Of a stretch of DNA of 64,000 nucleotides, positions 49,005 through 58,114 are shown in pieces. A program made the translations under genes and the position numbers. Every line of letters begins with the position of its first letter. Position 1 is the stretch's first letter. The stretch is from positions 10,613,072-10,677,071 of the forward strand of contig CM030931.1 in the NCBI GenBank assembly GCA_018136815.1, in the 5' to 3' direction. This DNA comes from Isochrysis galbana (Eukaryota; Haptophyta; Isochrysidales; Isochrysidaceae). The notes under the pieces were generated by a model. It was not told the DNA's origin. It was given only the letters and a program-made list of their open reading frames with translations, and did no database searches.

Positions 49005-50393
49005 TCATCGAGGCGCATCGCTGCTGGCGGCGCGTCCTCTTCTGAGTATGCCATCGGCGACCGTTGCCACCTGCTTCATTTCCGCCACGTCGTGCACTCT
49101 CAGAATGTCACAATGTGGCATGCATGCCACGGAAGCGGCAGCTGTCCCCCAGCCGCGTGCTTTGGGTGGTACTCCACCAAGAAGTTGCCCTATGAACGAC
49201 TTGCGGGAGACGCCCAAGAGCATCGGGTATCCCATACCGCCGTTGGACAGCCCGAAGCTGCATGCTTTCGCAAGAAGGTCAAGGTTGTGAGTCGTTGTTT
49301 TGGCAAAGCCAATGCCTGGGTCGACGATGATGTCCCATTTCGGGATTCCCGCGGCCTGAGCGGCTCGCAAGCGCTCGCTCAATTCGAACCTCACCTCGGA
49401 GACAACGTCAGAGTAGATGGCCAGCGAAGTCATGGTCTCAGGCGAGCCACGCGTGTGCATCAAGACGGCAGGCACCCCAAGGTCTGCTATCGTTGGGAGC
49501 ATTTGCGGGTCATGCAGCCCAGCAGAGATGTCATTGACGATTCGGGCGCCGAGGCCGACGAGCTCTCGCGCGACGAACGCACTCGTCGTGTCGATGGACA
49601 GAGGTACGCGCAGCTGCGGCGAAGTCGCAAGAGCGGTGATCACAGGTGCCGCGCGCCGCAACTCCTCGTCCGGCGTCACGATTGACGCTCCTGGGCGCGT
49701 CGATACAGCGCCCACATCGAGGATGTCGGCTCCTGCATCCTGTAGCTCAAGTGCTCGTTTGACGGCGCTATCAGGGGACAAGAAGTCGCCGCCGTCGGAG
49801 AAGGAGTCTGGGGTCACATTGAGCACGCCCATGAGGAGGGTGCGCTCGCCCCACCGAACAAGCCCGGCGTCATCATCACTGCCTAGAGGGCAAACTCGCT
49901 GAAGCGGGCTGGCTGCATCTCCATCAGAAGGCAGAGACGCGAGCAGATCGGCCGCAGTGCGTTTGAGCAGCGGATTGAGAGCGTTTGGATCGAGCTCGGC
50001 GAGAGGCTCGAGCACGAAGCGTCGCTCAGCCATTCTAGGGTGCGGCAGCGTCAGGGGAAGCGGCGCATTCGGCTCCTCCTCGAGGACATGCTCTCCGTAG
50101 AGCACCAGGTCAAGATCGATGGCGCGCGGGCCCCACCGGTGCGAAGGCACACGGCCGAGCTCTCGCTCAATGTCTTTGAGGCTCTGGAGCAGCTGGGCAG
50201 GAGAGCAGTCTGCGTGGAGAGCACAGACAGTGTTGAGGAAGGGGGGCTGCTGCTCGATGTACGCAGCAGAGGACTCATAGAGCGAAGCGGTGGCCTCGAG
50301 CTCGAAGCGCTGGCGAAGATGAGACAGTGCCGACCGGATGGTCGCCGCACGGCATCCTAGATTGCTTCCTAACGCCACAATCGCCCGAGGCAT
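49005..50393 (-). CDS. Bifunctional HPPK-dihydropteroate synthase (folate biosynthesis)
   Basis: Single exon, 462 aa from the ATG at 50393; an upstream in-frame GTG lies inside the (CT)n repeat and is discounted. The N-terminal 6-hydroxymethyl-dihydropterin pyrophosphokinase (about 4-140) shows ALGSNLG and the catalytic/ATP motif HRWGPRAIDLDLVLYG. The dihydropteroate synthase (about 185-455) shows MGVLNVTPDSFSDGG, DVGAVSTRPGA, the substrate loop MHTRGSPETM, VDPGIGFAKT, GVSRKSFIG and ILRVHDV. It makes 7,8-dihydropteroate from pterin and p-aminobenzoate and is the sulfonamide target. The two-domain order is that of plant HPPK-DHPS, without the aldolase domain of the fungal trifunctional protein. 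There is no N-terminal extension before HPPK, so a cytosolic product is predicted unless an upstream exon exists. Confidence 0.95.
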   Translation of the reverse strand: MPRAIVALGSNLGCRAATIRSALSHLRQRFELEATASLYESSAAYIEQQPPFLNTVCALHADCSPAQLLQSLKDIERELGRVPSHRWGPRAIDLDLVLYGEHVLEEEPNAPLPLTLPHPRMAERRFVLEPLAELDPNALNPLLKRTAADLLASLPSDGDAASPLQRVCPLGSDDDAGLVRWGERTLLMGVLNVTPDSFSDGGDFLSPDSAVKRALELQDAGADILDVGAVSTRPGASIVTPDEELRRAAPVITALATSPQLRVPLSIDTTSAFVARELVGLGARIVNDISAGLHDPQMLPTIADLGVPAVLMHTRGSPETMTSLAIYSDVVSEVRFELSERLRAAQAAGIPKWDIIVDPGIGFAKTTTHNLDLLAKACSFGLSNGGMGYPMLLGVSRKSFIGQLLGGVPPKARGWGTAAASVACMPHCDILRVHDVAEMKQVATVADGILRRGRAASSDAPR

Positions 50394-50408
50394 TGAGGGG
50401 AGCGACGC

Positions 50409-50451
<43 letters not shown>

Positions 50452-50477
50452 TCTCTCTCTCTCTTTCTCTCTGTCTG

Positions 50478-50546
<69 letters not shown>

Positions 50547-51247
50547 TCTCTCTCTCTCTCTCTCTCTTCTCTTCTCTCTCTCTCTTTCCTCTCTCTCCCT
50601 CTCCCTCTCCCTCTCTTTCCTCCCCAGCCCTCTCCATCCTCCTGTCCCCGGTAGGTCCGGTTCCTCTCTATCCGCAGAAAGTAGAGGAAGTTTGCGAAAA
50701 AAATTTCCCTCGCCCCCCCCCCCTTACTCTTTCGCTCTCTCCTCCTCGGGAGGTCCGGTCGTTTATGTGCAAACGATTCAAGCGTTATCGGAAGGATAAA
50801 CCAATTACTCTAGGAGCTCTTCCTGTCCCTTCTACAAATCTCTCCTCACTCCCTTCCCAGCAGAGCAATAAGTCTTCCGTGAAATACCTGAATGTATGCG
50901 GTGAATACGTCGACTTCGGGACACCTCCCCACCCTCGTGCCGCGCTCTCGCTCTCTCTTATTCTCGCTCTCTCTCCTGTCATCTCCTTCTCTCTTCTCAG
51001 TTCCCTCTCCTCGGGAGGCCACGTCCCGTGAAAAGGAACGAGAAGATATCTCTTCCCTCTCTGCCCTCTCTGCCCGATCTCCTCTCGCGCGCTCTTCCTC
51101 GCAGGGAGCCACGATTCTCAAAAAGTACTTAAGGGATGGTAGAAAATCTCTTGTAAACACATTGTTGAACATAGATACCCCTCACCCCTCATCCCTCTCT
51201 CCTCCCCCCCCTCTCTCCCTCCCTCTCTCTCTCTCCAGCTGAGAGCG
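50394..51247. repeat. Divergent promoter region with a long (CT)n microsatellite
   Basis: Nearly uninterrupted (CT)n spans about 50413-50600, starting about 20 bp from the HPPK-DHPS start codon. A second pyrimidine tract (51185-51238) runs into the FAN start codon. It separates two head-to-head genes. Confidence 0.8.
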
Positions 51248-54200
51248 ATGGCGTCGCGCTCCGGCCGTCCGCGCTTCTCTCTTCTGCTTCTCTCATACGG
51301 CGAGCGGTACCTAGAGGACCGTGCGGTCTCCCTGGAGGTGTACCGTCCACTCACGTGCCGCCGGCTCGAAGGCCGCCTCAAGATCGCCTCGGGCTCCCTC
51401 ACCTTCTGCCCTGACGACCGCGAGGCTCCGCTGCTCCGCATCGCCCTCAGGGAGTGTCCCTCGCCTCCCTCCTCGTGGAAGGCCGAGACGGGTGCTTCCC
51501 GGCAAGATACGTCACTTCCCGCGCTGTATCTGCCCGAAGAAGCCGCCGCACACTCCGCCAGGCAAGATGGTTGCCCAGGAAGGTCAGGGGAGGGAAAGGG
51601 CAGCGCCCTAGCGGCCATTACACCGCCTGCGATGGTGGGAGCAAGGGCGGCCAGTATTTTGCAGTCGAGGGCGCGAGAGGTGGAAGACGGAGCTGCAGAT
51701 GCCGAGGACGGGCCTGTCGCAAACGCAGAGCTGGCGGGCTTTGAGCTGAGGCCTTGTACCATCCTACACAAGCGCGACCTGTGCGCACCCTTTGCTTCGT
51801 ACATGTGCGAGCCAAGCTCGCCGCCGCTCCGGTTCCGTCTGCTGCACGCGCCACTTGAGCCGTTGCTCGCGCTTTTGGCAGCGCTGCACGAAGCACTCTC
51901 CATGTCCGAGGCGGATGCTGAAGCGCTGCTTCGCAGCGTGACGACCAGCCTCGCGCAGCCGTTCGACCTCACCGCTCTGATAGATCCTCTTGAAGCGCAC
52001 TTGCTGGAGCTGCCTGCCACGCGCATCTCGCCCATGGTGAACGCGCCCGCCATTACGTTGCTCACCGAGTCGCGCATCTATTTGCAGTCAGCTGCCGATG
52101 CTGCTGTCGCCACCGCCGTCTCCCATTGGCCGCTGTCATCGCTGCGCCGCGTGGTCCGCCGCCGCCACCTCATGCGTCATGTGGCTGTTGAGATGGAGTT
52201 CAAGGCGCCCTCACTTGGCGGCAAGCGGGATGGCGCGGTCATGCACGGGCCGGCCGGATCCTGCGAGACGTCCGACTCACTGCTTCTAGCCTTCGGCTCT
52301 CACGACGAGCGCGAGCGATTCCTGGGGCTCCTGGAAGAGGTGGTGGCCAAAAGGGGGTTGCCGCCCCTCCCACCATCACCAGGGACCCAGCTTGCGGAGA
52401 TGACGGTGCGATGGCAGCACGGCCTTTTGTCGAACTATGACTATCTCTGCTTCTTGAACGACTGCGCCGGTCGGTCTTTGAATGACCTGGCGCAATACCC
52501 GGTGATGCCGTGGGTGCTCTCGGACTATTCCTCCGAGACAATCGACCTCAGCAACCCTTTGTCATATCGTGATCTCTCCAAACCGATCGGCGCTCTCAAT
52601 AGCGAGCGCCTCCGCCTCTTTCGCGACAGATACGCGGCGATGGCGCCTGGCGAGGCCTTTATGTATGGCACGCACTTCTCTGCCCCGGCATTTGTCGCCT
52701 ATTTCTTGCTGCGCCAGAAGCCAGAGCTGACTCTCCACTTGCACGCCGGCCGATACGACGACGCCGACCGCCTCTTCTTCTCGATCCGCGAGGCCTGGTC
52801 CTCGTGTCTGCGCTCCACCTCGGACGTCAAGGAGCTCATCCCGCAGTTCTACGCGCCTGAGCTCCATCAGCCTCGCTCTGCCTCCTTCCTCGTGAATGCG
52901 CGCGCGCTACCGCTCGGCAAGCGCAGCAACGGCGAGACGGTGGGTGACGTGCAGCTCCCGCCGTGGGCGGCCTCACCACATCACTTTGTGAGTGTCTGCC
53001 GCGATGCACTCGAGTCGGAGATCGCCTCGGCGGCATTGCATGGCTGGATCGACCTGATCTTCGGCTACCGGCAACGCGGAGCCGCTGCGGTTGATGCGGA
53101 CAATGTTTTCTGCCCTCAGGCCTACGAGGGGGCCGTCGATATGGAGGGGCTACAGTGTGCCGAACGCCGCGTCCTCGAACTACAGCTGAATGAGTTTGGG
53201 CAGATGCCAACGCAACTCTTCCACGCACCTCACCCGCGCCGGCGGGCGGGTGCAGCGAATGGCTCATTGCTGACCGAGGCGCAGCTGTTCGCCGCAATGG
53301 AAGCCGCATCGGGCGTGTCGTCATCTAGCCACTCTCGGGGAAACGGAGGTGCGGCGGACGCGCCCGCTGCGCTCTCGGGCAGTGCACCACTGCTCTCCTC
53401 GCTTCGTCTCGTCCAATCTGCAAAGCTGCAGTTCGACCCGGTCTCTTCTATCTTCCTCGCCGAGGATCACATCACCGTGTGCGCCACGGGTGGCAGCACG
53501 GTGCGCGTGTACTGCCCGCGCCGGCGGCGCCTCTTGCGTTGCGCAGAGGTTGGCGGCGGGTCGCATCTGTCGTCGTGCGTGCAGCTACCCGGACTGGACT
53601 TGCTATGTGCGGGGACGTGGGATGGCGATGTCTTGCTGTACTCTGTGGGTCGCGACCGGGTCACTGAGGCGTTTCGGCGCGCGCACAGTGCTGGGGTGTC
53701 AGGCCTTGCTTTGGGGGCCGCCGGCGTACTCTCCGGCTCATGGGACACCACGCTGCAGCTATGGGGTGTCACGCCATCCGGCCTTTGTGCCACGCCACTC
53801 TGGCGCAGTGGTCCATCGGCTACGGCGGTGACGAGCGTAGCATTGCATGCAAGCGAGCCGAAGCTCGCCGCGTGCGGCATGCGCGATGGCACGGTTGCCC
53901 TGTGGGACATACGGTCCGACTCATCAACGGCGTGCGCGGCATGGTGCCACCCCGGTGGAGAGGAGATCAGCAATGTAGGACTGGCGGAGGCCACAAACAA
54001 CGGCGCTGATATGGTTGTCAGCGCCTCGCATGACGGCAGTGTTTTGGTTGGAGGCCATAGCATGGGCCCGTCGGTCTTGCGGGTGGAGGGCGGTGGCCCT
54101 CCGCAGCTTTCCGTCTGTGCTATTGGCGGTGGCGCGCTGAGCGCGGGCGAGGGGGGCATCATCAACGTCTGGTGCCTCAGGCGGATGGCCCTCGAGGCCA

Positions 54201-54376
54201 CGCTGCGCGTAGCCACTTGCGATGGCGAGGGGCCGCCTTTACCTTCTGTGCAAAGCATGCATTTGGCTATGGACGCTCGCACCCGCGTCATCGAGCTCGT
54301 GCTGGGCTTGGGCGATGGCTCGTGCGAAATATGGACAACTGAAAACGACTTTGAGCATGCTGCACGAAATGAGTAG
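51248..54376 (+). CDS. FAN/NSMAF-like BEACH and WD40 protein
   Basis: Single exon, 1,042 aa. The order matches factor associated with neutral sphingomyelinase. An N-terminal GRAM-like segment begins RFSLLLLSYGERYLEDRA and includes LEGRLKIASGSLTFCPDD. A second conserved block is CTILHKRDLCAPFASYMC. A PH-BEACH domain (about 255-370) and a BEACH domain (about 381-664) follow, the latter with MTVRWQHGLLSNYDYLCFLN, YPVMPWVLSDY, FMYGTHFSAPAFVAYFLLR and GWIDLIFGYRQRG. C-terminal WD40 repeats (about 695-1040) include VTSVALHASEPKLAACGMRD. It is somewhat longer than animal FAN through low-complexity linkers at 80-160 and 660-690. FAN couples receptors to sphingomyelinase in animals; BEACH proteins generally act in membrane traffic, which is the safer inference here. 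Confidence 0.93.
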   Translation: MASRSGRPRFSLLLLSYGERYLEDRAVSLEVYRPLTCRRLEGRLKIASGSLTFCPDDREAPLLRIALRECPSPPSSWKAETGASRQDTSLPALYLPEEAAAHSARQDGCPGRSGEGKGSALAAITPPAMVGARAASILQSRAREVEDGAADAEDGPVANAELAGFELRPCTILHKRDLCAPFASYMCEPSSPPLRFRLLHAPLEPLLALLAALHEALSMSEADAEALLRSVTTSLAQPFDLTALIDPLEAHLLELPATRISPMVNAPAITLLTESRIYLQSAADAAVATAVSHWPLSSLRRVVRRRHLMRHVAVEMEFKAPSLGGKRDGAVMHGPAGSCETSDSLLLAFGSHDERERFLGLLEEVVAKRGLPPLPPSPGTQLAEMTVRWQHGLLSNYDYLCFLNDCAGRSLNDLAQYPVMPWVLSDYSSETIDLSNPLSYRDLSKPIGALNSERLRLFRDRYAAMAPGEAFMYGTHFSAPAFVAYFLLRQKPELTLHLHAGRYDDADRLFFSIREAWSSCLRSTSDVKELIPQFYAPELHQPRSASFLVNARALPLGKRSNGETVGDVQLPPWAASPHHFVSVCRDALESEIASAALHGWIDLIFGYRQRGAAAVDADNVFCPQAYEGAVDMEGLQCAERRVLELQLNEFGQMPTQLFHAPHPRRRAGAANGSLLTEAQLFAAMEAASGVSSSSHSRGNGGAADAPAALSGSAPLLSSLRLVQSAKLQFDPVSSIFLAEDHITVCATGGSTVRVYCPRRRRLLRCAEVGGGSHLSSCVQLPGLDLLCAGTWDGDVLLYSVGRDRVTEAFRRAHSAGVSGLALGAAGVLSGSWDTTLQLWGVTPSGLCATPLWRSGPSATAVTSVALHASEPKLAACGMRDGTVALWDIRSDSSTACAAWCHPGGEEISNVGLAEATNNGADMVVSASHDGSVLVGGHSMGPSVLRVEGGGPPQLSVCAIGGGALSAGEGGIINVWCLRRMALEATLRVATCDGEGPPLPSVQSMHLAMDARTRVIELVLGLGDGSCEIWTTENDFEHAARNE

Positions 54377-55124
54377 GCCCATCGGCATCATCCGAGCATC
54401 ATAGAACGAGTCGTCGACCCCGAGGCGAGCGATGGCATAGTATGACGCAATTGGAAGGCCACGTTTGCGACAAGTCGAGATAGCCGTCGTTGGTATTCGG
54501 CGCCGCGGTTTGGTCTAAGCTGACTCCTATCCTGCCACGGCCACCGGTGCACTTGGCGATTCCCCCGTCCTGAGCTCGTTGCCTCCATTCTTCCGCTCGC
54601 CGCCCACTCTGCGGCTCGCTTGGTCGCTTGGACAAAGAAACATGTGATGCTTTCAAAACACCTGCACACCCATGCACCGCAGCCATTGCAACACACCGCG
54701 GCCTTCGCACTTGATGCACCGCCGCAACAGCACATGTGAAGTGTGAAGTTGCGTTGTGCATAATCGCATTTGCGAGTCGACTTAATGCTAATCCTAGTGA
54801 TTGGGATCGCACAGATTCCCAAATTTTGTTCTTGTATAGCAAAGTGTTTCCTATACGTTTTAAGCCGCTGGCTCTCTTCGTCTGTTATTGTGGCCAAAGT
54901 CTCGCAAGAGGTGGGCAGCACACGGCGTGAACGCAATTTGAGCCAATTGTGAAACGTGCGAGCGTTCTATCGCGGCGAGGAGCAAGTCCGGTCGGGAAGA
55001 GGAAGAGGGCAGGTGTCGAATCAAGCTCGCGCTTGTTCGTGGCAAGTCTCATTCGGGGCACAATCTAAGAGAGAGGGAGGGAGGGGAACGCGCTACATGA
55101 CGACGACGCACGTGACCACCCCAC
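54377..55124. other. Intergenic, nothing recognised
   Basis: No supported gene or repeat between the FAN stop codon and the LTR element. Confidence 0.4.
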
Positions 55125-55129
55125 ACCGC
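55125..55129. repeat. Target-site duplication of the LTR element, left copy
   Basis: ACCGC immediately before the TG of the first LTR, matching 56695-56699. Confidence 0.85.
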
Positions 55130-55445
55130 TGTGGAAATCAACGCCGCAGCTTGGATTGTAACGAGGTGAACGAGATGTAACGAGATGGCCTGATGGCCCG
55201 ACGACGAGATGAACGAGATGGCCTTGATGGCCCGACGAGATGAACGAGATGGCCTTGATGGCCCGACGAGATGAACGAGATTTTCGGGTAACGGAACTGG
55301 ACGAGGAGTTTCCCCACTAAGCTTGGTCGTAATGCGGTGAAACCGATTTTCGGAGACAAGCGGGAAACCGGGGCGGAAGGAACTGGCAAGGAAGCTGGCA
55401 GGAAGGCAGAGGAAATGTCTTGGCAAGGCGACGGAGGCAGGATTT

Positions 55446-55580
55446 TAACGGTAGACGGAGTGCAGGATTTTAACGGTAGGAAGGCAGGATATTTTAACAG
55501 TAGGAAGAGGCAGGATTTCTAACGGTAGACGGAGTGCGGAATTTTTTACGGTAGAAGAAGAGCGTGGAATTTAACGGTAG
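55446..55580 (+). promoter_or_regulatory. Six-unit 25-bp tandem array carrying TAACGGTAG (MYB-like sites) in LTR 1
   Basis: TAACGGTAG occurs at 55446, 55471, 55520 and 55572, with TAACAGTAG near 55495 and TTACGGTAG near 55546, at steps of 25-26 bp. YAACGG is the core bound by MYB-family factors. The same array recurs 815 bp downstream in LTR 2. An enhancer role is inferred. Confidence 0.5.
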
Positions 55581-55611
55581 AAGAAGAGCGGAGAGGAAGA
55601 AGGAGCGGGGC

Positions 55612-55706
55612 TCGAACTGCAGAGCGCTCCGTCCGGACTCGAACTCGCGACCCAGAGCAAAAGGTTGGTGGAGGCGGCGGGTTGAACCACTATGCCACGC
55701 GAGAGT
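55612..55706 (-). ncRNA. tRNA-like sequence with RNA polymerase III A and B boxes inside the LTR
   Basis: On the minus strand, TGGCATAGTGGT fits the A-box consensus TRGCNNAGYNGG at 11 of 12 positions. AGTTCGAGTCC fits the B box GGTTCGANTCC at all but the first base or two. They lie about 50 bp apart, as in a tRNA gene. The acceptor and T stems do not pair properly, so it is a tRNA-derived relic and not a working tRNA. It is duplicated in LTR 2 at about 56427-56521. Confidence 0.5.
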
Positions 55707-55944
55707 TTACGTAGCCATAGGGCCGATGGGCAGGGCTGAGAACCGCCCTATATACTCCGGTTTTTTTTTTCTCTTCTTTTTCACTCTTCTTCTTCTTTCT
55801 TCCTCTGTTCTTTTTTACTGTTTACTGTTTTTCTTTTACTGTTATTTCTTTTTGCCTCTGAGACATCGCGAATGCGACACCCCCCGACTTAATCACGAGC
55901 GTCCTCGCGAGCCTTCTGCAAGCGGAATCCTTATGTCTCTAAAT

Positions 55945-56694
55945 TGTGGAAATCAACGCCGCAGCTTGGATTGTAACGAGGTGAACGAGATGTAACGAGA
56001 TGGCCTGATGGCCCGACGACGAGATGAACGAGATGGCCTTGATGGCCCGACGAGATGAACGAGATGGCCTTGATGGCCCGACGAGATGAACGAGATTTTC
56101 GGGTAACGGAACTGGACGAGGAGTTTCCCCACTAAGCTTGGTCGTAATGCGGTGAAACCGATTTTCGGAGACAAGCGGGAAACCGGGGCGGAAGGAACTG
56201 GCAAGGAAGCTGGCAGGAAGGCAGAGGAAATGTCTTGGCAAGGCGACGGAGGCAGGATTTTAACGGTAGACGGAGTGCAGGATTTTAACGGTAGGAAGGC
56301 AGGATATTTTAACAGTAGGAAGAGGCAGGATTTCTAACGGTAGACGGAGTGCGGAATTTTTTACGGTAGAAGAAGAGCGTGGAATTTAACGGTAGAAGAA
56401 GAGCGGAGAGGAAGAAGGAGCGGGGCTCGAACTGCAGAGCGCTCCGTCCGGACTCGAACTCGCGACCCAGAGCAAAAGGTTGGTGGAGGCGGCGGGTTGA
56501 ACCACTATGCCACGCGAGAGTTTACGTAGCCATAGGGCCGATGGGCAGGGCTGAGAACCGCCCTATATACTCCGGTTTTTTTTTTCTCTTCTTTTTCACT
56601 CTTCTTCTTCTTTCTTCCTCTGTTCTTTTTTACTGTTTACTGTTTTTCTTTTACTGTTATTTCTTTTTGCCTCTGAGACATCGCGAATGCGACA
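55945..56694. repeat. LTR, copy 2 (750 bp)
   Basis: Offset from copy 1 by exactly 815 bp, with the same start, end and internal landmarks. Confidence 0.85.
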
Positions 56695-56699
56695 ACCGC
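56695..56699. repeat. Target-site duplication of the LTR element, right copy
   Basis: ACCGC immediately after the CA of the second LTR. Confidence 0.85.
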
Positions 56700-56746
56700 A
56701 CACCAGCCAGCCAATACTCAATCAACAATCTATCTACCAACACCAC

Positions 56747-57062
56747 AACTAAGTTTATACTTAGTTCGCCCATGGGGGGGCACGCGCCCTCCCCCCCCTC
56801 TCCACTCCTCCCCTGCCATGGGGGAGGAACCACCCATGCTCCTGGCACGCCTGATGGCTTGCTGCAGGACGCCCACTGACCTGCTTACCCACTCTCTCAG
56901 TAGCAGGCGCTCGTCTGCCTCGCGCGTCCTAGCCTGTCGTGGCCAGCCCATCGCTCCAACCCTCCCTCCCCCCCTGTTCGACAGGCAGACAGGTGCAGAT
57001 TGGGGGCCCCTGAGGCCCAGGAGCGCCAGCGAGGGAGAGGCAGGGGAGGCCAGGGCACAACA
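56747..57062 (+). repeat. GC-rich repeat, subfamily C/D/E, copy D
   Basis: Begins CAACTAAGTTTATACTTAGT and follows copy C block by block through GAGGCCCAGGAGCGCCAGCG and GAGAGGCAGGGGA, then diverges. It lies about 50 bp downstream of the LTR element. Confidence 0.8.
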
Positions 57063-57524
57063 ACGCGCCCAGCCTCTGAAAATGGGCCCCCCGCTGGAGT
57101 GCACTTCATGTGTTCAGCGCGGGGCTGTTGTGTTGCTGCTGCACTTCCGCTGCTGCGCTTCCCATGTCCGCATAAGTGAATGAGTCAGCTTGAGGATCTT
57201 GTGTTGAATAGAACGGGTGTGTGCGCGCGGGCTTCGATGTGCGCGCGCGGGCTCCGCAGCTGTATGTGGCGTCGATGCCGCAGTTGGAGTGAAGGAGTGT
57301 GCGTGCAGTGCAGGTGCCTGCTTATTTTTCCCGATAACATGGGTGGTGTGCCCTACCACTTGATCAATTTTGGCTCTCAACTTGCAATCCCACGGGAGCA
57401 CGATCAACAGCCACCTTGGCGGGCTACTGGCCGCCCAGCGCGCCCCGTTCACCGTGTCTTCACTTGCACCTGCAGTTCCTGCACTCTCACCTTCACCTGC
57501 ACCTTCACTGAAGAAAAAATTTCG

Positions 57525-57662
57525 AGCGAGAGCGACGAGAGCGAGAGCGACGACGGATGACGACTGGCGACAGGACGACGGACAACGACACCCAGGAAAA
57601 CACCCCGACTCTCGCCCCACGACTTTCTCACATAACTCGACTGAAATCAAACCCAAACACTC
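57525..57662 (+). repeat. Dispersed repeat family F, copy 2
   Basis: Same orientation and block order as 28097-28237, ending AACCCAAACAC. Confidence 0.75.
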
Positions 57663-58114
57663 CGATCAGACAACAACGGACGACGATCAAAGGGCGATCT
57701 GTCGGCGATCTTGTCTGGAACGGGAATCGCACCATAACGGAATCGAGGGGCAATCTTGCTACGCAGGATTCCAAGAGACCTACCAAATAAGACGAAAGGA
57801 GTGCGATGTGCCTAAGGGGGAGATGCGAAGAGGTCGCAAATTAAACCTGATTGCCCCCAGAAGCAGATAAAGAACCGCAGGGGAGATAGCAAATTAAACC
57901 TATCTGCGAGGCGCCTGGGAGGAAGAAAGGTGGGGAAACTTCCCTTCTCTTTCGAGAGGAAGAGAGAGGGCGCTCCACAGCCCACGATCCCATGCATCCA
58001 AGCGAAGCTTTTGACCGAGAACGAGAACGAGAGAATTATAACGATAAATACCGAACGACGAAGAGAAGAGCGAAGCCTAACGAGTGTCGATTCGCGAATG
58101 CGACACCCGGGGCT
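57663..58114. other. Intergenic with short duplications
   Basis: GCAAATTAAACCT occurs twice (about 57837 and 57889), the second inside the imperfect palindrome AGATAGCAAATTAAACCTATCT. The sequence TCGCGAATGCGACAC near 58092 repeats the terminal 15 bp of the LTR and could be the end of a related element. No gene. Confidence 0.45.

Larger units (their letters stand above)
55130..55879. repeat. LTR, copy 1 (750 bp)
   Basis: Internal layout on the plus strand is as follows. Tandem GATGAACGAGATGGCC-type units lie at about 55150-55290. Six units of about 25 bp built around TAACGGTAG lie at 55446-55580. A tRNA-like block lies at about 55612-55705, on the minus strand. A CCCTATATA motif lies near 55746, and a T/C-rich tract at 55760-55860. 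Confidence 0.85.
55130..56694. mobile_element. Miniature LTR retrotransposon (TRIM-like), complete, 1,565 bp
   Basis: Two direct repeats of exactly 750 bp (55130-55879 and 55945-56694) show no difference I could find. Each starts TGTGGAAATC and ends AATGCGACA (TG...CA), and they enclose only 65 bp. The whole is flanked by ACCGC on both sides, the 5-bp duplication typical of LTR integrase. There is no coding capacity, so it must be mobilised in trans. On the minus strand the 65-bp interior ends in AAGTCGGGGGG directly before the LTR, a candidate polypurine tract, which suggests minus-strand orientation. I do not see a convincing tRNA primer-binding site. Apparent identity of the LTRs points to recent insertion. 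Confidence 0.88.

Noticed and set aside
55337-56879. Pairs of identical ORFs inside the two LTRs
   Set aside because: They are identical only because the LTRs are. They are short and lack protein-like composition, and one runs out of the LTR into repeat D.
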